Source: Alphaproteobacteria bacterium
GTDB lineage: Bacteria; Pseudomonadota; Alphaproteobacteria; RF32; CAG-239
Reading direction: 5' to 3'
Assembly (NCBI GenBank): GCA_017444525.1
Contig: JAFSWL010000047.1
Span: 1 to 55,097, forward strand
DNA length: 55,097 nucleotides
Shown: positions 45,891 through 54,968 of the stretch, one piece after another
Numbering within the stretch: the first letter of the stretch is position 1
Layout: every line of letters begins with the position of its first letter
The notes under the pieces: model-generated
What the model was told of the DNA's origin: nothing
Databases searched by the model: none
What the model saw: only the letters and a program-made list of their open reading frames with translations
Translations under genes and position numbers: made by a program

Positions 45891-45993
45891 TAGCACTTTA
45901 CAGGTGGATAAAAATTAAAAAAAACTTCCTATTTGACTGGGTGTTTGCTATATTTAGTCAGTTTTATTTATAAGTAAATTGAAGAGGTATGAA

Positions 45994-48813
45994 GTGACTG
46001 AAGAAATTCAAGAAACACAAGAAGTTAGTGTGGTTAAAACCGATAATATTGCCCCAACCATGATTTCGGAAGAAATGCGCCGCAGTTATTTGGATTATGC
46101 CATGAGCGTAATCGTTTCACGCGCATTGCCGGATGCGCGTGACGGTATGAAGCCGGTGCATCGCCGTATTATTTACGGAATGTATGAAAACGGCTATGAT
46201 TCGACCAAACCTTATCGTAAATCGGCGCGTATCGTCGGCGATGTTATGGGTAAATATCACCCGCACGGCGACAGTTCCATTTATGAAGCAATGGTGCGTA
46301 TGGCTCAGCCTTTTTCCATGCGTGTTACCCTTGTTGACGGGCAGGGTAACTTCGGCTCAATGGATGGCGACGGCGCCGCGGCTATGCGTTATACAGAAGC
46401 ACGTTTAGCTAAAGTTTCCGCCTGCCTGACCGACAACTTGGATGAAGATACGGTCGACTTTATGCCTAACTATGATGAATCTTTGCAAGAACCGACTGTT
46501 TTGCCGGCACGTTTTCCGAATCTTTTGGTTAACGGCGGCAGCGGTATTGCCGTGGGTATGGCCACAAATATTCCGCCGCATAATTTGGGAGAAGTAATCG
46601 ATGCTTGTTGCGCTTATATTGACAATCCGGAAATTAGTATTGAAGAGCTTATCAGTATTGTTCCGGGACCGGATTTTCCGACCGGCGGGCTAATTCTGGG
46701 TTACGGCGGTGCCAAACAGGCATATCTGACCGGTCGCGGCTCAATTATGATGCGCGCTAAATGCTCGATAGAAGAAATCCGTAAAGATAAAGAAGCTATT
46801 ATCGTACACGAAGTACCTTATCAGGTAAATAAAGCCAATTTGGTGGCGCATATTGCCGAACTGGTTAAGGATAAGCGTATTGAAGGAATCTCAGACATTC
46901 GTGATGAATCCGACCGTCAGGGTGTACGCATTGTGATTGAAATTAAGCGTGATTTCCAAGCCGATGTAATTTTGAATCAACTGTATAAATATACGGAATT
47001 GCAGACCAGTTTCGGTATGAATATGTTGGCAATTAACGCCGGTCGTCCGATGATGATGAACCTCAAGGATATTATCTCTACCTTTATCGAGTTCCGCGAA
47101 GAAGTAATCCGCCGCCGCACCGTGTTCCGCCTGAATAAGGCTCGCAACCGTGCCCATGTTTTGGTGGGTTTGGCGATAGCCGTGGAAAACCTTGATCCGG
47201 TGATTGAACTGATTAAAAATGCGCCTACACCGCAGGATGCACGCGAACAGTTGGTGAGTCGCAAATGGCCTGCCGGCACGATTGAAGATTGGGTGAAACT
47301 GATTGATGAGCCGGACAGAAAAGTGGTTGATGGCATCTATATGATGTCGGAAGATCAGGCTCGGGCGATTTTGGATTTGAAATTGCAGCGCTTAACCGGT
47401 TTGGAACGCGATAAAATTCACGAAGAATTGGTGGATTTAGGTGCGGCAATTAAGGAGTTTCTCTCCATTCTTTCCAGTCGCGAGAAACTCTATGGCATTA
47501 TGCGTGATGAACTGGTGGCGGTTAAAGATGAATACGCCACTCCGCGTATGACGGAAATTCAAGACATTGAATACAATCAGGATATTGAATCTCTTATTCA
47601 GCGTGAAGAAATGGTTGTTACCGTAACCGAGGAGGGGTATATCAAACGCGTACCGCTGAACGCTTATAAAGCACAAAAACGCGGCGGTAAGGGTAAATCC
47701 GGTATGACCACCAAAGATGAGGATTTCGTTACGCGTCTGTTTGTGGCCAGTACACATACGCCGGTGCTGTTCTTCTCAAGCCGCGGTATTGTGTATAAGA
47801 TGAAGGTTTATAAATTGCCGCTCGGTTCGCCGACTTCTAAAGGTAAGCCGTTTATCAATCTGTTACCGTTGCAGAACGGCGAAAATATTACCGCTATTAT
47901 GAAATTGCCGGAAAATGAGGAAGAGTGCAAAGGTGTATCCATTGCTTTTGCTACGGCCAGCGGTAACATTCGCCGCAACAGCCTGATGGACTTTGTCAAC
48001 GTTCAATCCAACGGTAAGATTGCCATGAAGCTTGATGAAGGCGATAAACTGATTAACGTGGCGATGTGTGACGAAAACAACGACATTATGCTCGCAACGC
48101 GTCAGGGTAAATGCATTCGTTTCCCTGTGACCGATGTTCGGGTGTTTGTCGGTCGTAACTCCACCGGTGTTCGCGGCATTAAGTTGGCAAAGGGCGATGA
48201 AGTTATCTCTATGACTATGCTTAAGCACATTAAAGCACCGATAGAAGAACGTGACGAATACTTAAAAGTATCCAACGCCATGAAACGTATTGATGCCGAA
48301 AGCGGTGAGACCAGCTGCATTACTGCCGACCAGACCGGTCTGTTGAACTTGCTCAGCTTAGAGAAGTTTGAAGAAATGCAGAAGATGGAGGAGTTCATCT
48401 TAACCGTGACCGTAACCGGCTACGGCAAACGTTCTTCGTCGTATGAATACCGTGTAACCGGCCGCGGCGGTTCTGGTATTGCCAATATGGAAATGTCACC
48501 GCGCAACAAGGAAGTTATCAGCTCGTTCCCGATTACCGAAGATAAAGATATTATGATGGTAACCGACGGCGGCAAACTTATAAGAATGCCGGTTGATGAT
48601 ATTCGGGTTGCCGGTCGTAAGACTCAGGGTGTAATCTTGTTCCGTACGGCGGAAAATGAGAATGTTGTTTCTGTAACTAAACTTGATGCCGATGAAGGCA
48701 CCGATGAGGAAATCGACGAGGATAACGACAACGTGATTGACGCCGAAGCCGAAAATGCCGCATTGGCAGATGAGGCAGTGGTTGAGCCGCGCACCGACGA
48801 AGCCGACGCTTAA
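45994..48813 (+). CDS. gyrA: DNA gyrase subunit A
   Basis: The 939-residue subunit cuts and rejoins DNA for negative supercoiling. [17 protein letters not shown] starts the core. The catalytic tyrosine is in [10 protein letters not shown]. The GyrA box appears as [10 protein letters not shown], which marks gyrase rather than topoisomerase IV. The quinolone-determining region reads [17 protein letters not shown], with Ser and Glu at the two main resistance positions, an ordinary sensitive-type pattern. GTG 45994 follows AGAGG at six bases; the in-frame TTG at 45979 has none. The C-terminus is a long acidic tail. Confidence 0.96.
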   Translation: MTEEIQETQEVSVVKTDNIAPTMISEEMRRSYLDYAMSVIVSRALPDARDGMKPVHRRIIYGMYENGYDSTKPYRKSARIVGDVMGKYHPHGDSSIYEAMVRMAQPFSMRVTLVDGQGNFGSMDGDGAAAMRYTEARLAKVSACLTDNLDEDTVDFMPNYDESLQEPTVLPARFPNLLVNGGSGIAVGMATNIPPHNLGEVIDACCAYIDNPEISIEELISIVPGPDFPTGGLILGYGGAKQAYLTGRGSIMMRAKCSIEEIRKDKEAIIVHEVPYQVNKANLVAHIAELVKDKRIEGISDIRDESDRQGVRIVIEIKRDFQADVILNQLYKYTELQTSFGMNMLAINAGRPMMMNLKDIISTFIEFREEVIRRRTVFRLNKARNRAHVLVGLAIAVENLDPVIELIKNAPTPQDAREQLVSRKWPAGTIEDWVKLIDEPDRKVVDGIYMMSEDQARAILDLKLQRLTGLERDKIHEELVDLGAAIKEFLSILSSREKLYGIMRDELVAVKDEYATPRMTEIQDIEYNQDIESLIQREEMVVTVTEEGYIKRVPLNAYKAQKRGGKGKSGMTTKDEDFVTRLFVASTHTPVLFFSSRGIVYKMKVYKLPLGSPTSKGKPFINLLPLQNGENITAIMKLPENEEECKGVSIAFATASGNIRRNSLMDFVNVQSNGKIAMKLDEGDKLINVAMCDENNDIMLATRQGKCIRFPVTDVRVFVGRNSTGVRGIKLAKGDEVISMTMLKHIKAPIEERDEYLKVSNAMKRIDAESGETSCITADQTGLLNLLSLEKFEEMQKMEEFILTVTVTGYGKRSSSYEYRVTGRGGSGIANMEMSPRNKEVISSFPITEDKDIMMVTDGGKLIRMPVDDIRVAGRKTQGVILFRTAENENVVSVTKLDADEGTDEEIDEDNDNVIDAEAENAALADEAVVEPRTDEADA

Positions 48814-48856
48814 AAACGTTAAAACACCGCTTAATGGCGGCTGAAATATACACCAG

Positions 48857-48892
48857 AAACGCCTTGCATACAAAAGTGCAGGGCGTTTTTGA
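48857..48892 (+). terminator. Intrinsic terminator after gyrA
   Basis: A 12-bp stem (48857-48868 with 48877-48888, one G-T pair) is followed by TT on top of the T-rich arm end. Confidence 0.75.
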
Positions 48893-49354
48893 ACTTGATA
48901 AATGATGAGGATTTTTATGTTAAAATTGTGAACATTATGGAAAATCAGCAAACGATATGAAATTCCGCCGGAATTTTATATCGCCTATGACGTAAGGCAA
49001 AGTTTACCCTTTGGGGCTTATCTGTAATTTATTGTAATAAAGGAATTATTTGCAATAAACAACTTTTGTGGGACAATGCACAACATCTCTAAAAGGTAAT
49101 TTATGTTATCACAAATATAGCTATCACATTTTTTGCTTGTGAAAAATGTGCCGACGACAGCCGTTGGTGTGATAAAAAAATAAAACACGTCATTTTGAGC
49201 AAAATGAAGGAGGCGAGTATGTCTTTGGGCAATCCTATTAGTCGCATAGCAAAAGTGCATTGAAAAATTGAAAGTCCGGCGGTCATACCCTTCGGGGCAT
49301 GCCTTAAATTTGACTAAAGCAAATCTAAGGCGTGAAGGATAAAAGTAGGAAAAT
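48893..49354. other. Gene-poor region with dispersed-repeat-like sequence
   Basis: No credible gene is visible over about 460 bp. cgtcattttgagcaaaatga (49191-49210) resembles the CGTCATTCTGAGCGAAGCGAAG-type dispersed intergenic repeats known in many bacteria. A near-perfect stem (49301-49311 with 49321-49331, 10 of 11 pairs) and a short ccc-ttc-ggg hairpin lie nearby. Short leftward frames here (49018-49286) have no ribosome-binding site. Confidence 0.45.
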
Positions 49355-49684
49355 CTAAACTTGTTTGTTTACATACTCGCAAAAAGGGCACATAGTGTCA
49401 TGATGAATATTTAAGACTTTGTAAGTTTTACCGCAAGAATCACATTCTACAGCCCCACTTTCTTCTCTGCGTAAAAGAATTTCTTGTTGCTTTTCACTTA
49501 TTTTAACTCCGTCTCTGATTAACAAAGAATCACATTCGGTACAGTAATAATCTTCTTTATTCTTTTTATCTGTGAATAGTGTAACGATTAAGAAAATAGA
49601 GCCTATCCAACCGATTACCGGTACAATAAGTAAAAGAACAGCTCCTATAATTCTAAGCACTATTGAAGAAACATCTGTTAACAT
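49355..49684 (-). CDS. Small membrane protein with zinc-ribbon-like cysteines
   Basis: The 109-residue protein has one or two N-terminal hydrophobic helices (about residues 7-37) and a cytosolic part with four cysteine pairs or near-pairs: YCTECD, ECDSCGK and MCPFCEY. These resemble zinc-ribbon knuckles. It is a single leftward gene between non-coding stretches. Function unknown. Confidence 0.65.
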   Translation of the reverse strand: MLTDVSSIVLRIIGAVLLLIVPVIGWIGSIFLIVTLFTDKKNKEDYYCTECDSLLIRDGVKISEKQQEILLRREESGAVECDSCGKTYKVLNIHHDTMCPFCEYVNKQV

Positions 49685-49859
49685 AAAACAGGATATTTAT
49701 CAAGTTTAAAATAAGAAAAACATAAAAACAAACCTGTATATAAAATGAAAAATCTTATTTTATCTGTAGAAGTAAAGAAGGCTAAAAAGCCTCCTTAATT
49801 TAGCGATACGTAGACATAACGTATACAATGTCACTATCATTACAAACCTGTGGCGGTTT
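49685..49859. other. Short intergenic region with inverted repeats
   Basis: It contains aaggct/agcctcctt (about 49779-49797) and atacgt/acgtat (about 49805-49823). No gene. The repeats may end the leftward lipoprotein transcript. Confidence 0.35.
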
Positions 49860-50345
49860 TTACTTATCCAACATACCGATGCCACGAAGAATTCCAATCA
49901 TACCTTCGGCAGCAATATCATTAACAACTTTGCCTTCATCGTTGAAATAGTAGAAGTTCATAACAGAAGTGGAAAAGTGTTTGCCTGTGGCTGGCATTCC
50001 CATAAACTCGCCATTGTGAGTGCCGCTTAACGTCCAACGAACAGCGACAACATTACCCTCGGCAACCATTTCTTCTAATTTCCAGTGAACATCGGGAAAA
50101 CTTTGACGCATCCAATGAACAACCGAAAGATATCCTTCTCCGCCGTAAAGAGGTGCCGGCGATGCAGGTGTGTAGAACGGAGCATCATTGGCAACAAGTT
50201 CTTTGGCAATATTTGAATCTGCTGTGTTAATCATGGTTTCAAAGCGTTTCATTGCCGCTTTATGTGCTTCAATATTGTTATCAGGCTGTTTAGAACAAGC
50301 CATAAGCATTAACAAAGCACAGCATAAACTGACTAAATGTTTCAT
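49860..50345 (-). CDS. NTF2-like / SnoaL-type lipoprotein
   Basis: The 161-residue protein has a lipoprotein signal with lipobox LMAC (Cys17). An NTF2-like domain of the SnoaL ester-cyclase type follows, with FPDVHWKLEEMVAEGNVVAVRWTLSGTHNGEFMG typical of that fold and MPATGKHFSTSVMNFYYF after it. It is probably anchored at the inner or outer membrane, facing the periplasm. Such proteins bind or isomerise small hydrophobic molecules. Divergent from the OB-fold gene at 50553. Confidence 0.82.
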   Translation of the reverse strand: MKHLVSLCCALLMLMACSKQPDNNIEAHKAAMKRFETMINTADSNIAKELVANDAPFYTPASPAPLYGGEGYLSVVHWMRQSFPDVHWKLEEMVAEGNVVAVRWTLSGTHNGEFMGMPATGKHFSTSVMNFYYFNDEGKVVNDIAAEGMIGILRGIGMLDK

Positions 50346-50552
50346 TTTATTTCTCCCGATGTTTTTCGTGATGATATTTTATAACTGAACAAAAAGCAAT
50401 ACAATTTGCAATTTTGCGCAATCAGAATAACTGAGTGTATTAAAATTAAATATTATATACATACCTTTTTATCAAAATGAGATATTTTGGATGGACAATG
50501 AAAAAAAGTCTGCTATTTTTATAATGTTTCTAATGAATTATGGAGATATAAA

Positions 50553-50912
50553 ATGAAAAAAATACTTTTGACCTTATTCGCAATGTATGCATCAATGAAT
50601 ATAGCAAATGCACAAACAACGGGTGGTTTTGAAGGACCAAATGCTAATCAACTTGCTATCATAACCGTGCAAGAAGCATTAAACTTAAATGATGATGCTA
50701 AAGTTGTTTTACAAGGAAACATTGTCAATAGTTTGGGGGATGAAAAATACACTTTCAAAGATACCACCGGAGAAATTGTGGTAGAAATTGATGATGAAGA
50801 TTGGCTTGATGTAAAAGTAACCCCTGAAAAAACTGTCGAAATTATGGGCGAAGTTGATAAGGAAGCCAATGAACCAACCAAAATAGATGTAGATGTTGTT
50901 ACAATTAAATAG
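50553..50912 (+). CDS. YgiW/YdeI-family periplasmic OB-fold stress protein
   Basis: The 119-residue protein has a signal peptide (residues 1-20, ending NANA-Q type) and a bacterial OB-fold domain. The segment GGFEGPNA is followed by VQEALNLNDDAKVVLQGNIV and DTTGEIVVEIDDEDW, as in E. coli YgiW/YdeI, linked to peroxide, acid and metal stress. ATGGAGATATAAA precedes the ATG. A hairpin (50950-50973) follows. Confidence 0.87.
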   Translation: MKKILLTLFAMYASMNIANAQTTGGFEGPNANQLAIITVQEALNLNDDAKVVLQGNIVNSLGDEKYTFKDTTGEIVVEIDDEDWLDVKVTPEKTVEIMGEVDKEANEPTKIDVDVVTIK

Positions 50913-50949
50913 TCCTTTTATTTGTTGAACAATAGCTAATAACAACATC

Positions 50950-50973
50950 AAGCCGAGTTAAACCTCTCGGCTT
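50950..50973 (+). terminator. Hairpin after the OB-fold protein gene
   Basis: aagccgag (50950-50957) pairs perfectly with ctcggctt (50966-50973). The following aaattat has no T run, so termination is likely but not certain. Confidence 0.5.
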
Positions 50974-50989
50974 AAATTATAATTACTAA

Positions 50990-51515
50990 CCTTTTGTTGT
51001 TTTACTTTGAGAGATAAAGTTATTTTGTTTGCTATGTCCTCGAAGCTTAATAAACTCTGCCGTCACAGATTTCTTCACTTAGCCAACTAAATTTTCAGTG
51101 TTGACCGTATAGTCGGAATTTGTAGAGACTTGTCCGCTGTTTGCGCCGGTGTTAAATTAGCTGCTTGTATTTCCATCACTCAAACCACAATCATTATTAA
51201 ACCGGTTAATTATGCTTTCGATGTTTTACTTAATGTTTGAAGCGCTGAAGCCGTAGTTATTTTCAGGTGTTCCTCCCCAAAAGTTTTGCTGTATAAAGTT
51301 TTGCCGTATATAGGATAATTTTCTTCGGCTAAATATTGCAAAATGTGACCTGCGTTGGCTTATCAGTCTATCAGGTCCAATTCTTAAAGCTACGTTTTGC
51401 ATTTCGGCATTGCTGGTCTGCCAATCTGCCTTTCGACATATTGAGAAAAGTCTTCACGATTTTCAAAGAATTTATAACCTTTGCGGTTGTTTAGTGTTTC
51501 AATCAGCACTTTCAT
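50990..51515 (-). pseudogene. Decayed protein-coding remnant
   Basis: Read leftward from an ATG at 51515, a 41-residue frame (MKVLIETLNNRKGYKFFENR and on) ends at TAG 51390. Coding-like stretches then continue in changing frames with many stops: HILQYLAEENYPIYGKTLYS, then NIESIINRFNNDCGLSDGN, NTGANSGQVSTNSDYTVN, and VTAEFIKLRGHSKQNN. The interruptions fall every 10-40 codons, as in an old pseudogene. I cannot identify the parent protein. Confidence 0.55.
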
Positions 51516-51661
51516 AACAAATCCTTGCTCTGTATATGAATATTTATGAAAATAATAGGAACTGTTTGCGAAAGTCTCTTGACATTACAAATTTTTATTT
51601 ATATCAATGATATTGAACATAATTAAATTGTGTGCAATTTATTTTAAGAAAGGTAAAAACG
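51516..51661. other. Upstream region of the rightward redox-stress operon
   Basis: A+T-rich leader region. TTGACA (about 51578-51583) is a possible -35 for the operon beginning at 51662, but no -10 is compelling. Nothing else is seen. Confidence 0.35.
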
Positions 51662-52117
51662 ATGTCAAACGAAAAGATTATTGCAGATTTGCAGGTTATT
51701 GTAACGGATTTAGCACAACAAGCCGATGGACACCTTATTCAATCACGTGTATTTGCGGCTAAAGGTTTTTCAAAACTGGCTGAAAAATATGCCGAACATG
51801 CCACCGAAGAACGCGGTTATGTTGAAAAATGTATTGACCGCATTTTGGATTTGGGCGGTAAAGTTAAACTTGAAACAAAAAAAGCAGGCGAAGTTTTTGA
51901 AAATCCGATTGATTGGGTAAAACATGACCTGAAAGTATCCGTTGACGGTTTGGCTTGGCTTAAAGATGTGTTGAAAAATGCCGAAGAAGACATCACAACT
52001 TATGATTTGCTTAAAGATTATTACAAAGACGAAGAAGAAGATATGTATTGGGGCGAGCAACAGCTTGAATTGATTGAGTGCATCGGCGAGCAAAACTGGA
52101 TTTTGCAACAGCTTTAA
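51662..52117 (+). CDS. Ferritin-like (bacterioferritin-type) diiron protein
   Basis: The 151-residue protein is a four-helix bundle with the bacterioferritin-like ligand pattern: Glu in helix 2 with AEHATEERGYVEKCIDRILDLGG, and ExxH-like ligands later (EEDMYWGEQQLELIECIG). It probably stores iron or uses it to scavenge peroxide. ATG 51662 follows AAAGG; a frame from 51632 is longer but lacks a site. It is the first gene of a rightward redox-stress cluster. Confidence 0.78.
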   Translation: MSNEKIIADLQVIVTDLAQQADGHLIQSRVFAAKGFSKLAEKYAEHATEERGYVEKCIDRILDLGGKVKLETKKAGEVFENPIDWVKHDLKVSVDGLAWLKDVLKNAEEDITTYDLLKDYYKDEEEDMYWGEQQLELIECIGEQNWILQQL

Positions 52118-52135
52118 TTTTTTAGGAGAAGAATT

Positions 52136-52318
52136 ATGACCGATAAAGAAATTGTATTAGAAACAATGAAAAAAGCAGGTGAGCCGGTTAATGCCGGTAA
52201 AGTGGCTGAAATGTCAGGACTTGACCGCAAAGCCGTGGATAAGGCGTTTGCCGAATTAAAGAAAGAGGGCAGCATTGTTTCACCTGTTCGTTGCAAATGG
52301 GAACCGGCGAAAAAATAA
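52136..52318 (+). CDS. Small winged-helix protein
   Basis: The 60-residue protein has a helix-turn-helix (residues 3-55: AGKVAEMSGLDRKAVDKAF) and a short wing ending in CKWEP. It resembles the small HTH proteins often found beside MarR genes. The stop overlaps the start of the MarR gene (TAATG), so both are translated together. AGGAG precedes the ATG. It may modify repression or be a stand-alone DNA-binding protein. Confidence 0.75.
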   Translation: MTDKEIVLETMKKAGEPVNAGKVAEMSGLDRKAVDKAFAELKKEGSIVSPVRCKWEPAKK

Positions 52319-52770
52319 TGGTTAAATCAGCGGACAAATCTGAAGTCTTAAAGCTCGGAAACCAATTGTGTTTTCCGCTTTATGCCTGTGCCAAAGAGGT
52401 TATTAAAATATATCGTAAGCCCTTGGAAAAGATTGGCTTAACCTATACGCAATACATTGTAATGATGGTATTGTGGGAGTTTGGCAAAATGAAAGAAAAA
52501 AGCTTGGGTGAAAAGATTTATCTTGATTCCGGCACTTTAACACCTGTCTTGAAAAAGCTGGAAAAATCAGGATTTGTCCGCCGTGAGCGCTTGAAAGCCG
52601 ATGAACGCGTTGTGCAGATTTCTTTAACTGATAAAGGTAACAAATTAAAAGAAAAAGCCAAAACTATACCTCAAGCGCTTGACGGCTGTATACACTTATC
52701 TTATGATGAACTGGTAACACTTCGGGGTTTGTTAAACAAAGCCTTGGAAGGAACAAAAGAAAAGTATTAA
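52318..52770 (+). CDS. MarR-family regulator, OhrR-like peroxide sensor
   Basis: The 150-residue protein has a winged-helix domain with LTYTQYIVMMVLWE, LDSGTLTPVLKKLEKSGFVRR and DERVVQISLTDKG. NQLCFPLYACAKEV near residue 18 carries the conserved N-terminal redox cysteine of OhrR. OhrR represses peroxidase genes until organic hydroperoxide oxidises that Cys. The downstream glutathione peroxidase gene fits that role. ATG 52318 overlaps the previous stop. Confidence 0.88.
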   Translation: MVKSADKSEVLKLGNQLCFPLYACAKEVIKIYRKPLEKIGLTYTQYIVMMVLWEFGKMKEKSLGEKIYLDSGTLTPVLKKLEKSGFVRRERLKADERVVQISLTDKGNKLKEKAKTIPQALDGCIHLSYDELVTLRGLLNKALEGTKEKY

Positions 52771-52781
52771 TTGAGATTTGT

Positions 52782-53465
52782 ATGAGTATAGAATCTGAAA
52801 TTTTCAAAAAAGCAGTTGTTGATTTTGCAAAGTTGGAAGCGTATGGTTTTGAAAAACAAGCAGACGGATATACTTTACAGAAAATTTTTAAAAATGGCGA
52901 TTTCAGAGCCGATGTTTCTGTTGATAAGCAAGGTAATGTCAGCGGAAAGGTTTATGAAATTGCCACAGATGAAGAATTTTTGCCGTTACGAGTAGAAAAT
53001 ATGGGAGGTTTTGCCGGAGAAGTCAGATTTGCTTATCAACAAATACTGGAAGATATCAAAGATAAATGCTTTATCTGTCTGCCTTTTATAACCGCCCAAT
53101 CTAACAGACTTGCAACGCTGATTAAGAACAAATACGGGGATAATCCGCAGTTTTTATTCAAGAAACAACCGGGCTTTGGTGTATTCAAAAATCCTGATAA
53201 TAATAAATGGTATGGTATGATTATGAACACCAAAGCGGAGAAATTGGATAAAAACATAAGCGGTGAAACAGAAATTATTCATGTCAAATTAACCGAAGAA
53301 AAGGTGCAAATTTTATTGAAACAACAAGGATTTTATCCTTCGTTTAAAAAAAATTGGATTTGTATCGCTTTGGACGATACATTGAAAGATGATGAAGTTA
53401 TGACATTCATTGATGAAAGCCACGCTTTTACGATTAAACCAACGAAAATAAGGAGAAAGAAATGA
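52782..53465 (+). CDS. MmcQ/YjbR family protein
   Basis: The 227-residue protein has an N-terminal part of unclear fold and a C-terminal MmcQ/YjbR domain (about 120-220, with KWYGMIMN, KNWICIALDDTLKDDEVM and FIDESHAF). That family has a CyaY-like fold and is often called DNA-binding, without firm proof. Its end overlaps the glutathione peroxidase start (ATGA). It is part of the rightward operon. Confidence 0.82.
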   Translation: MSIESEIFKKAVVDFAKLEAYGFEKQADGYTLQKIFKNGDFRADVSVDKQGNVSGKVYEIATDEEFLPLRVENMGGFAGEVRFAYQQILEDIKDKCFICLPFITAQSNRLATLIKNKYGDNPQFLFKKQPGFGVFKNPDNNKWYGMIMNTKAEKLDKNISGETEIIHVKLTEEKVQILLKQQGFYPSFKKNWICIALDDTLKDDEVMTFIDESHAFTIKPTKIRRKK

Positions 53466-54004
53466 GTATATATGATTATAATGTGCCGAAACCAAACGGT
53501 GAAGAATTGAATCTGGCTGATTTGAAGGGCAAAGTGGTATTGATTGTCAACACCGCTACCGGATGCGGATTTACCCCGCAATATGAAGCAATAGAAGCTC
53601 TTTATGAAAAGTATCACGATAAAGGTTTGGAAATAATAGATATTCCATGCAACCAGTTTGGGCATCAAACACCGGGAACAGATGATGAGGTTCATGAGTT
53701 TTGCCAACTTCATTACAATACCAAATTTGCGCAGATGAAAAAATCTGATGTCAACGGGGCAAACGAATTGCCGCTTTATACTTATTTGAAAGCGCAAAAA
53801 GGTTTTGCCGGATTTGGAGAACATCAATACAGCAAACTTTTAGGCGAAATGCTGGCAAAAGAGGATAAAGATTGGGCAACAAAACCGGATATCAAATGGA
53901 ACTTTACCAAGTTTTTGGTCAATCGTGACGGGGTTGTGGTTGAGCGTTTTGAGCCGACTGCGGATATGAAAGACGTAGAAGCAAAAATTGCAGAACTACT
54001 TTAA
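53462..54004 (+). CDS. Glutathione peroxidase family protein (cysteine type)
   Basis: The 180-residue thioredoxin-fold peroxidase has the motif VNTATGCGFTPQY with the peroxidatic Cys35 (not selenocysteine), IPCNQFGHQTPG with Gln65, and WNFTKFLV with the Trp and Asn of the catalytic tetrad. It reduces hydroperoxides, probably with thioredoxin as donor in bacteria. Its place after an OhrR-like gene suggests peroxide induction. AAGGAG precedes the ATG. Confidence 0.92.
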   Translation: MSIYDYNVPKPNGEELNLADLKGKVVLIVNTATGCGFTPQYEAIEALYEKYHDKGLEIIDIPCNQFGHQTPGTDDEVHEFCQLHYNTKFAQMKKSDVNGANELPLYTYLKAQKGFAGFGEHQYSKLLGEMLAKEDKDWATKPDIKWNFTKFLVNRDGVVVERFEPTADMKDVEAKIAELL

Positions 54005-54019
54005 TAAAGGAACTATGAT

Positions 54020-54958
54020 ATGAAGATACAAGCAGTAAAATTCAGAAGCAATGGGTTTATGACACAATGCTTTGCTTTTGGCGGTGAAGACGGTGCGGAT
54101 AAATTTGATGCTAACATGAAATATCGCTCCGGTTTGCAGAATTATGTAATTGATACAGGGGATGAAGTAATTTTGGTTGACACAGGATTTTCATCCGGAA
54201 CGCCCGAAGAATCTCCGGATGAAGACACGATGATTTATACAGGTAAGGACATCAAATCTTATATGGAGGCACTGAAAGATTTGGAATATAAGCCTGAACA
54301 AGTAGCCAAGATTTTGATTACCCATAAGCACGCTGACCATACGGGAGAATTAAAGAGTTTTCCAAATGCTAAAATATACGTGAATGCCGAAGAATGTAAT
54401 GCTGATGAAATCAAAAATATTCCAAATGTTATTCCTGTTTATTTTACCGATGGAGCGTATCATAACTTTCCGGAAAGTCAGAAGATAGTAGATGGTGTTT
54501 ATTACATAAAGGCAAAGGGACACACTAATGGCAACAGTTTAGTGATTGCCGAAGATGACGGTTTGTTTTATATGTTTGAAGGAGACATAACTTATACCGA
54601 TGAAGCCCTTTATGCTAATAAGTTATCGGTAGTGTATGAAGACAAAGCTACTGCTCGTGAAACCTTAAACCGAGTTCGTGAGTTTGTCAGCCATAATCCG
54701 ACCGTTTATTTGGGAACGCATACACCTCTGGGTTATGAGAATTTGGAAGCCAAACGTGTGGTAGATTTAAATAATCCTCCAAAAACGTTGCCGGTTGGTG
54801 AGATAGTATTCAAAACCAAGAGTGGAAAATATATTTGCTCGGTTTGCGGTTATGTTTACGACCCTGCAGAAAATAACGGCATTGCTTTTGAAAATTTGTC
54901 TGAAGATTGGAAATGCCCACGCTGCAGACAGCCGAAAACCAAGTTCAATGCGGCATAA
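54020..54958 (+). CDS. MBL-fold hydrolase fused to rubredoxin
   Basis: The 312-residue protein joins an N-terminal metallo-beta-lactamase domain (about 1-250, motif [11 protein letters not shown], then HTNGNSLVI and [10 protein letters not shown]) to a C-terminal rubredoxin (about 265-312) with [10 protein letters not shown] and CPRCRQ as iron-binding cysteine pairs. There is no flavodoxin domain between, unlike flavorubredoxin. The pairing suggests an electron-accepting diiron site, as in flavodiiron oxygen or NO reductases, but the actual substrate is unknown. AAAGGAA precedes the ATG. Confidence 0.88.
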   Translation: MKIQAVKFRSNGFMTQCFAFGGEDGADKFDANMKYRSGLQNYVIDTGDEVILVDTGFSSGTPEESPDEDTMIYTGKDIKSYMEALKDLEYKPEQVAKILITHKHADHTGELKSFPNAKIYVNAEECNADEIKNIPNVIPVYFTDGAYHNFPESQKIVDGVYYIKAKGHTNGNSLVIAEDDGLFYMFEGDITYTDEALYANKLSVVYEDKATARETLNRVREFVSHNPTVYLGTHTPLGYENLEAKRVVDLNNPPKTLPVGEIVFKTKSGKYICSVCGYVYDPAENNGIAFENLSEDWKCPRCRQPKTKFNAA

Positions 54959-54968
54959 TAATAGATAT

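Noticed and set aside
49018..49286. Two overlapping leftward frames of 61 and 80 codons
   Set aside because: No ribosome-binding site; the sequence matches dispersed intergenic repeat style rather than a protein.
53462..54004. Selenocysteine in the glutathione peroxidase
   Set aside because: The peroxidatic position is encoded by a Cys codon, with no in-frame TGA before the normal end.
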